Assembly (NCBI RefSeq): GCF_000280925.3
Contig: NZ_CP012109.1
Span: forward strand, 1,426,001 to 1,490,000
Reading direction: 5' to 3'
Length of the DNA stretch: 64,000 nt
Source: Myxococcus hansupus
Lineage (GTDB): Bacteria; Myxococcota; Myxococcia; Myxococcales; Myxococcaceae
Below are positions 53,931-60,571 of this stretch, one piece after another. Each line of letters begins with the position of its first letter. Position 1 is the stretch's first letter. A program made the translations under genes and the position numbers. The notes under the pieces were generated by a model, which worked only from the letters and a program-made list of their open reading frames with translations, was not told where the DNA came from and made no database searches.

Positions 53931-54200
53931 ATGACCCAGGATGTCCTGCTCACCCTGGGGCGAGAGGCCCTGCTGTTGATGGTCCTGGCCTCGCTGCCGC
54001 CCATTGGCGCGAGCCTCGTGGTGGGCTTCCTGTCGAGCCTGTTCCAGGCGACCACGCAGCTTCAGGAGCCCACGCTGTCGGTGGTTCCCAAGCTCTGCGC
54101 CGCCGTGCTGGCGCTGGTGGTCGCCGGTCCCTGGATTGCCGCGCAGCTCATGCGCTTCACCCACCAGCTCCTGCTGCTCATCGCCGAGGTCGTGGCATGA
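53931..54200 (+). CDS. sctS: SctS (FliQ-like) export-gate protein
   Basis: 89 residues from the ATG at 53931, the normal size for FliQ/SctS. Two membrane helices: ALLLMVLASLPPIGASLVVGFLSSLFQATTQLQEPTLSVVPKL and LALVVAGPWIAAQLM. Stop overlaps the SctT start. Confidence 0.95.
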   Translation: MTQDVLLTLGREALLLMVLASLPPIGASLVVGFLSSLFQATTQLQEPTLSVVPKLCAAVLALVVAGPWIAAQLMRFTHQLLLLIAEVVA

Positions 54201-54991
54201 ACCTGGAGTCGCTCCGCGCCTGGCTCGAGTCATTGGGCCCGGACGTCGTCGTGGTGGCGTTGTGCTCCGCGCGGCTGTTGCCCATCGCCTTCCTGTGTCC
54301 GCTCCTGGGAGGGCAGGCCACGCCGACGACGGTGCGTCTGGCGCTGGTCCTCGCGCTGTCGCTCTTTCTTCGCGTGGAGGCGGGAATCACATTGGCGGCA
54401 CCTGTCGAGTCGACGCTGGCCCTGGCGGGCCTGGTCCTTCGCGAGCTCGTCTATGGCACGTCGGTGGGACTCGTCTCGGCGCTGCCATTCGATGCGGCGC
54501 GCATGGGCGGGCGGTTCATCGACCTGCTCCGAGGGACGTCGGCGGAGGCGAGCCTGCCCATGGCGGGGAGCCGGGAGTCCGCTGCGGGCGAGGGGCTCTA
54601 TCACCTGGTGGTGGCGTTGGTGGTGTCGGGAGGCCTGTGGCCGCTGGTCATCGGTGCCGTGCTGCGAGGTTTTGGGGTGGTTGGGCTCGGAGCCTTCGTC
54701 CCGACGGAAGCCGCCACGCTGCACGTCGCGGTGCTGGTGGGCGCGGCCATGGCGACGGGACTGGCGGTCGGCGCGCCCATCGCGGCGGCCGTGCTGACCG
54801 TGGACTGCTTCCTGGGGTTGGCCTCGCGGGCGGCGCCGCAGGTGAACCTCCAGGAGGTGGGCGCGCCCCTGAAGATTCTGGGGGGCGGGGCCGTGCTGTG
54901 GCTCGGGACTGGTGTGCTCTGTGAGCGGCTGTTGGCGGGAGTGCTGTCGGTGGAAGGGGCGCTGTCGGTGCTGGGGGAGGTGGCGCAGTGA
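54197..54991 (+). CDS. sctT: SctT (FliR-like) export-gate protein
   Basis: 264 residues with about six membrane segments. FliR/YscT pattern: RLLPIAFLCPLLGGQATPTTVRLALVLALSLFL, and LRELVYGTSVGLVSALPFDAARMGGRFIDLLRGTS. Overlaps SctS and SctU starts by four bases. Confidence 0.95.
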   Translation: MNLESLRAWLESLGPDVVVVALCSARLLPIAFLCPLLGGQATPTTVRLALVLALSLFLRVEAGITLAAPVESTLALAGLVLRELVYGTSVGLVSALPFDAARMGGRFIDLLRGTSAEASLPMAGSRESAAGEGLYHLVVALVVSGGLWPLVIGAVLRGFGVVGLGAFVPTEAATLHVAVLVGAAMATGLAVGAPIAAAVLTVDCFLGLASRAAPQVNLQEVGAPLKILGGGAVLWLGTGVLCERLLAGVLSVEGALSVLGEVAQ

Positions 54992-56037
54992 GCGGGGAGA
55001 AGACGGAGAAGCCCAGTGCGAAGCGCCTGCGCGAGGCGCGGCGGAAGGGGCAGATTCCCCGCAGCCGCATGCTGACCTCCAGCGCGGTGACGGCGGGTGG
55101 ATTGTTGGGCCTCTCGATGACGGCGCCCGAGGGATTCGAGCGGCTCAAGACCTGGACGGAACGCCTCTTCCTTCACCCGCAGGACATGAGCACCTGGCAC
55201 GAAGGGCTTTGGGTGAGCGCGTACCTGTGCGTTCCGGTGTTGGGAGGCGCGCTCGTCGCGGCGCTGGTGGTGTCGGTCGCCACGGTGGGCTTCGACGCGA
55301 ACCTCGAGCACGTCCAGCCCAAGCTGGAGCGCATCAGCATCGCCGCGGGCGCGACGCGGCTGTTCAGTTGGCGGCCCTGGGTGGATATGGCCAAGGCCCT
55401 GCTCGTGCTCGCTCTGGTGGGCGTGTTCGTCTGGAGTGAGGTGGAGGAGTCCGGCTCGGACGCCATGGCGTCCGCATGGCACGGCGGTGCGCAGAGCCTG
55501 GGCGGCATTCTCACGCATCTCGCGGGGCTCCTGAGCCGGCTGACGTGGCTGATGGTCGTGTTGGGGGTCGGGGACTTCATGCTGGCCCGGCGGCGGCACA
55601 TGAAGGACTTGATGATGAGCCGCGAGGAGCTGAAGCGCGAATACAAGGAGAGCGAGGGCGACCCTCGACACAAGGGACAGCGGAAGGCCCTGCACCGTCA
55701 GTTGTCGCAGGGAGGCTCGGCACGAGGGGTGCAAAAAGCCACGGCCGTGGTCGTCAATCCCACGCACATCGCGGTCGCGCTTCGTTACGACGCCGAGGAA
55801 TGTGAGGCCCCCTACCTGGTCTCGAAGGCCCAGGAGGGGGATGCGCTCGCCATGAAGGAGCAGGCACGCCGGCTCGGGATTCCGGTGGTGCGTGACATCC
55901 CCCTGGCGCGCAGCCTCATTCACTACGACGTGGGCGAACCCATTCCGGAGGAGCTGTACCAGGCGGCCGCGGTCGTCCTGCGCACGGCGATGGAAGCACG
56001 GGAGTTGGACGGCCATCCACGGAGACAGACGTCATGA
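54988..56037 (+). CDS. sctU: SctU (FlhB-like) export switch protein
   Basis: 349 residues from a GTG. N-terminal GEKTEKPSAKRLREARRKGQIPRS is diagnostic. Four membrane segments follow. The cytoplasmic domain has the self-cleavage motif NPTH at 257-260 (VVVNPTHIAVALRY), intact. It controls substrate specificity switching. Confidence 0.97.
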   Translation: MSGEKTEKPSAKRLREARRKGQIPRSRMLTSSAVTAGGLLGLSMTAPEGFERLKTWTERLFLHPQDMSTWHEGLWVSAYLCVPVLGGALVAALVVSVATVGFDANLEHVQPKLERISIAAGATRLFSWRPWVDMAKALLVLALVGVFVWSEVEESGSDAMASAWHGGAQSLGGILTHLAGLLSRLTWLMVVLGVGDFMLARRRHMKDLMMSREELKREYKESEGDPRHKGQRKALHRQLSQGGSARGVQKATAVVVNPTHIAVALRYDAEECEAPYLVSKAQEGDALAMKEQARRLGIPVVRDIPLARSLIHYDVGEPIPEELYQAAAVVLRTAMEARELDGHPRRQTS

Positions 56038-58106
56038 TTCCCCTCGTAAAGGTTTTGCTGAAGGCGCGGAAGTCCTCGGACGTGGTGCTCGCGGTGGCCA
56101 TGGCCGCGGTGTTGGGGGCGCTCATCATTCCCCTTCCGGCATGGCTGCTGGACGCGGGGCTCGCCATCAACCTCGCTGCCTCGGTGGCCTTGTTGGTGGC
56201 GGCACTTCGGGCCAAGGACGCCCTGAAGGTGACGTCGTTTCCCACGCTGCTGTTGTTCACCACGTTGTTCCGGCTGTCGCTCAACGTGTCCTCCACGCGG
56301 CTCGCGCTGGCGGAAGGACACGCGGGAGAGGTCATCCAGGCGTTCGGTGAGTTCGTCGTCCGGGGCGACTACGTGGTCGGCGCGGTGGTGTTCGCCATCC
56401 TGACGCTGGTGCAGTTGCTGGTGGTGACCAAGGGGGCGGAGCGGGTGGCGGAGGTCTCCGCTCGCTTCACGCTGGACGCGATGCCGGGCAAGCAGATGTC
56501 CATCGACGCGGACCTGCGTGCGGGCGCCATTGACCAAGCACAAGCCCGTCGGAGGCGCCGCGACCTGGAGCGCGAGTCGCAGATGTTTGGTGCCATGGAC
56601 GGCGCGATGAAGTTCGTGAAGGGGGACGTGATTGCGGGGCTCGTCATCGTCGCGGTGAACCTGCTCGGCGGAACCGTCATTGGCGTGCTGCAAGGCGGCA
56701 TGTCGCTGTCCGAGGCCGCATCGACCTTCGCGCTCATCGCGATTGGCGACGGACTGGTGTCCCAGGTGCCCTCGTTGTGCATCGCGGTGGCGGCGGGCCT
56801 CGTCGTCACGCGGGTCGCCTCGGAGAAGGAGGACGACACGCTGGGGGCGGAGATTGGCGCCCAGTTCTTCGGTGAGTCGCGGACGCTCTGGGTGGTGGCC
56901 GGGCTGTGTGTCGCGCTGGCGCTCATGCCGGGGATGCCCCACCTGACGTTCCTGCTGCTGGCAGCGGGGCTGGGGGGGCTGGGCCATGTCCTCAGCGGCC
57001 CGGGGCTGCCGAAGGAAGGCGAGACGGAGGGGGCTTCGGCGGAGGGCACGGCTTCCGGACAGGGGAAGACGGGTGCTCCGCCGGAGAGTGCCGCGACGCC
57101 GGTGGGCGTCTCCCCGCTGACGCTGGACTTGTCTCCGGACCTGACGGTGCTGGCCGAAGCGGAGGGGGCCACGTTCGTGCACAAGACGTTGAACGGCGTG
57201 CGGGACGAGCTGTTCTTCGAGTTGGGCGTCCGGGTTCCCGGCATCCGTGTGCGCACGCAGGCCGCGTATCTGTCGTCCGGTGAGTATCGCCTCCTGGTGG
57301 ACGAGGTCCCCGCGGGTGGGGGGCAGGTCGTCCCCGGGGCGCTCTACGCCTTGGTGCCTCCGGAGGAACTCGCCTTCCTCCAGGTCCAGGCCGAGGCCGC
57401 GACGGAGCCCGCGAGCGGGAAGGTCATCAGCCGCATCGCGGAGTCGGGGCGGGCCCTGTTGGAAACGGCGCAGGTGCCCGTGCGGCTCCCGGGCGAGTTG
57501 CTCGCGGACCATGTTCGCGCCGTGTTGCGCCTCCGTGCCGCGGACCTGCTCGGGCTCCAGGACGTCCAGGGGCTGCTGGAAGGCTTGGAGGCACAGTCGC
57601 CCGTGCTCGTGAAGGAGGCGCTCCAGAAGGTGCCGCTGCCGCTGCTGACGGACGTCCTGCGGAAGCTGCTGCAGGAAGGCGTCAGCATCCGCGACCTGCG
57701 CGCCATCCTGGAGGCGCTCGTGTCTCCCACGACGGAGGGGGACGCGGTCGCGCTCGCGGAGCGGTGCCGACAGGCGCTTCGCCGGTACCTCAGCCACAAG
57801 TTCGCGCCCACCGGACCGCTGTATGCGTACCTGGTGGATCCGGAAGTGGAGGAGGTGCTTCGGGGCATGGGGCCGCGCGGACTGGCGCCCGATCCGGAGC
57901 GGGTGGCGGAAATCCTCGAAGGCGTGCGGCAGGTGGCCCCGGATGGCCGCGCGGTGTTGCTGACGGCGCCGGACGTCCGGAGGCCGCTGCGCAGGTTGTG
58001 CGAGGGCGCGTTCCCGGACGTCGCGGTGCTCACCTACGGTGAGCTGGATGGGGCGCTACAGATTCGCCCCATTGGGAGGCTGTCGCCAGTGGCGATGGGG
58101 CGCTGA
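56034..58106 (+). CDS. sctV: SctV (FlhA-like) export channel protein
   Basis: 690 residues. Seven or eight N-terminal membrane helices with FHIPEP family motifs: [24 protein letters not shown] and [34 protein letters not shown]. C-terminal cytoplasmic nonamer-forming domain (about 350-690). Last gene of the operon. No export ATPase gene follows; the next gene is on the other strand. Confidence 0.97.
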   Translation: [690 protein letters not shown]

Positions 58107-58117
58107 ATCCGCGGGGA

Positions 58118-58132
58118 GGGGCTCAGAGCCCC
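58118..58132. terminator. hairpin between convergent sctV and IHF-like genes
   Basis: GGGGC and GCCCC arms around TCAGA, extended to GGGGCTC/GAGCCCC, overlapping the IHF stop. A likely shared terminator. Confidence 0.4.
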
Positions 58133-58476
58133 GTGCCGGTGTTGCCGGGGCCCTTGCTCTCGGGGAGCGGGGGCAGGTCCGTCTGAGCCTGCTGCGGAGC
58201 GGGACGGTTGACGCGGTCCCGGAGCTCCTTGCCGGTGCGGAAGAGCAGGCCGCGCTTGGGCTTCACCGGGATGACCTGACCCGTCTTCGGGTTGCGGCCC
58301 TGATAGCCCTGGTAGTTCTTCACGTGGAAGGCACCGAGTCCGCGGATCTCGATGTTCTCGCCACGGCAGAGGGCATCCTTCATCGACTCGAAAATCGTCT
58401 CGATGGTGGCCTCAGCCTGCTTCTGCGTCACGCCCCGCTTGGCCACGAGGATGTTGATCAGATCGGACTTGAGCAT
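58123..58476 (-). CDS. IHF/HU family DNA-binding protein, IHF-beta-like
   Basis: 117 residues from the ATG at 58476. Bacterial histone-like fold: MLKSDLINILVAKRGVTQKQAEATIETIFESMKDALCRGENIEIRGLGAFHVKNYQGYQGRNPKTG and LFRTGKELRDRVN. RNPKTG and KELRDRVN are close to IHF beta subunits. A C-terminal tail of about 20 residues is rich in Pro/Gln. It bends DNA. Confidence 0.92.
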   Translation of the reverse strand: MLKSDLINILVAKRGVTQKQAEATIETIFESMKDALCRGENIEIRGLGAFHVKNYQGYQGRNPKTGQVIPVKPKRGLLFRTGKELRDRVNRPAPQQAQTDLPPLPESKGPGNTGTGL

Positions 58477-58601
58477 CGGACGCTCCCGCAAACCCGGTGA
58501 CCCCTTGGAAACAGGGCGCTCTGGCCCATGGTCGAATCCTGAAAACATAACAGAACACATCCTTCGTGCAAGCTGGGTGCGCTTGCAAACACCCAGAACC
58601 T

Positions 58602-59987
58602 CTACGGATTTCCCCCAACAGCCACTTTGACAGAGGGGGAGGGGGCGGGCTCCGCCAACCCCGGGCGGAGCGGCACCACCAGGTCCAGCCACCGCGTGCG
58701 ACGTAACAGGTCAATACCGGCGCAGTCCGCTGCCTGGAAGATCGGTTCCAGTTGTTCGAAGCCGGGGGCTCGGGGGCCGTCCCAGGTGTCCGCGCCGCCG
58801 GTGATCATCACGCCGTGTACGGCCAGCGTGGTGTCCGCGAGCGTGAGGACCGCCGGATCCTTCGCGGGGCGCAGGCCGCCCTTGCGCAGGCGCTCGAGCA
58901 GGGTGGCGGCCACCATCTTGTCGACGACCTCGTGGACGAGCGACTCGGGGACGCGGAGCCGGGTCGCCAGCTCGCGGGGCGTGGGGGCCTGCAGGCCGTC
59001 CACCCAGGCGAGGGTCGTCTCCTGGGCGACGCGCGCGCCGACCAGCTCATTGGCGCGAGGGTGGCTGCCGAAGGCGAACAGGGAGTGACGGAACGCGGCG
59101 TGCTCCACCGCGTAGGACAGCCTCGCGCCGAATAGCAGCAGCAGCCAGCTCACGTAGACCCACGCGAGGAACATGGGCAGCGCGCCGAGCGAGGCGTAGA
59201 GCGGATTGTATTGGAAGCTGCGCTCCGCGAAGGCGGCATACACCTGCTTCGCGAACATCCACCCCAGACCGGACACCAGTCCCCCCGCGACGGCCGAGCG
59301 CACGCGGACATGGGCGTAGGGCGTCCAGTAGTAGAGCAGCGTCAGGCTCGCCACCGCGATGAGCGTGGTGCCCAGCAGGATGAAGGCGTTGGCGTAGGGC
59401 GCGTGGCTCTGCAGGAAGACGCGGACCTTGCCCGTGCCGGAGAAGGACACGGCGAGGAAGAATGGCCCGATGAGCAGGAGGCCCGCGTAGATGAGGAGGC
59501 GGATGCGCCACGGACGCTGGCGCCGGATGCCCCACAGCTCATTCACCGCGCCGTCGAGCTGGCGGAGCAGGGAACCCGCGGACAGCAGCACCGCCAGGAA
59601 GCCCACGCTGCCAATGGCGATGGTGTTGCCGGGGTTGAGGAAGCGGTCGAGGAACGCGGAGGACTTGCCGCGCACGCCCGGGTTGAGCACCTCGCTGACG
59701 ACGAAGCGCAGCTTCTCCTTGAACTCCTCCTGATGGAACGCCGTCAGGAGCACCAGCGCGACCGTCAGCAGGGGCACCAGGGAGAACATGCTGACGTAGG
59801 TGAGGGCGGCGGCCCTCAGCCGGAGGTTCTCCCCGCGGAAGCCCTCGGTCACCGTCTTCGCTGCCAGGAACGTGTCCGTCGCGAACAGTCCCAGGGGCGT
59901 GTGCTGCACGGGGGCCCAGAGCCGCGCGGCCTGGGCGGCCAGCTTCTCTCGGGTGCTGCGGAGCCACTGCAGGGGTGTCACCTTCAC
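58602..59987 (-). CDS. YihY/BrkB family membrane protein
   Basis: 461 residues from a GTG. The YihY/UPF0761 pattern is clear: GFRGENLRLRAAALTYVSMFSLVPLLTVALVLLTAF, GSLLRQLDGAVNELWGIRRQRPWRIRLLIY, and YNPLYASLGALPMFLAWVYVSWLLLLFGARL. Six membrane segments. The C-terminal 130 residues add a cytoplasmic winged-helix-like part (LATRLRVPESLVHEVVDKMVAATLL). Earlier called ribonuclease BN by mistake in databases; true function unclear. Confidence 0.9.
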   Translation of the reverse strand: MKVTPLQWLRSTREKLAAQAARLWAPVQHTPLGLFATDTFLAAKTVTEGFRGENLRLRAAALTYVSMFSLVPLLTVALVLLTAFHQEEFKEKLRFVVSEVLNPGVRGKSSAFLDRFLNPGNTIAIGSVGFLAVLLSAGSLLRQLDGAVNELWGIRRQRPWRIRLLIYAGLLLIGPFFLAVSFSGTGKVRVFLQSHAPYANAFILLGTTLIAVASLTLLYYWTPYAHVRVRSAVAGGLVSGLGWMFAKQVYAAFAERSFQYNPLYASLGALPMFLAWVYVSWLLLLFGARLSYAVEHAAFRHSLFAFGSHPRANELVGARVAQETTLAWVDGLQAPTPRELATRLRVPESLVHEVVDKMVAATLLERLRKGGLRPAKDPAVLTLADTTLAVHGVMITGGADTWDGPRAPGFEQLEPIFQAADCAGIDLLRRTRWLDLVVPLRPGLAEPAPSPSVKVAVGGNP

Positions 59988-60571
59988 GGGGGACCCTCAG
60001 GCGTCCCGGCCGCGGCAGGCGCTCGCCTGTCGGGGGCGGAGGGAACGTTCCCCTAGACGGGGCGATACCTGTGCGGTGTGAGAGGACATCATCCGAGTGA
60101 CTGGGCCGAACTTGGCGGCGGAACACGCCCCAAGGAATGGGTGCCCACGCTAGCCAATCCCAGGCGGCGAGAGCCAGCCCACCCCAGTTCAGGGTGGCGT
60201 GGCCTCGTACACAATCCGACATGCTGGAACGATGGTGTTTGCCTGCCTGCTCTGCGCTCGACGGAGCGGAGGCTACGGCCTCGCAGAGGATGCGATGCCC
60301 CTCGTCACGAAAGGTGCCCCCTGATGTCCCACCACCGAATCTGAGGGGACCGGAGGCCCTGGCGACGGTGGGCCGCGATGTAGTGGAGAGGCAGCCACTC
60401 GTCGCGGCAATGCGCCCGCGACGCACACCTACCAAAGCTGAGGCGATGGGAGGCCGAGGCACCTGCGAGCCGCGACGCGGCCCGATGCCATGTGGCCTGC
60501 TGGCGACCCCTGCCCCGCACTGGGAAGTGGGCAGGGCAGGGTGCCAGGGTTCAACGTGTCAGCGAACCGGC
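59988..60571. other. 584-bp stretch without a convincing gene; RNA-like hairpin
   Basis: No frame here shows the strong third-position bias of its neighbours. A stem-loop GAGGC-TACG-GCCTC at 60269-60282, with a C(UACG)G tetraloop on the + strand, sits inside a wider TCTGCG/CGCAGA pairing (60251-60256 with 60282-60287). It could be a structured RNA gene. I could not match it to RNase P, tmRNA, SRP or 6S RNA. Confidence 0.35.
60508..60536. terminator. hairpin after the ribonuclease E/G gene
   Basis: CCCTGCCC and GGGCAGGG (8-bp arms) around a 13-nt loop, about 40 bp past the ribonuclease stop in the minus direction. Confidence 0.55.

Noticed and set aside
60529-60565. GGGCAGGGTGCCAGGG resembling RNase P RNA (M1) sequence
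   Set aside because: The universally conserved GAGGAAAGTCC and ACAGA parts of RNase P RNA are not found nearby on either strand.
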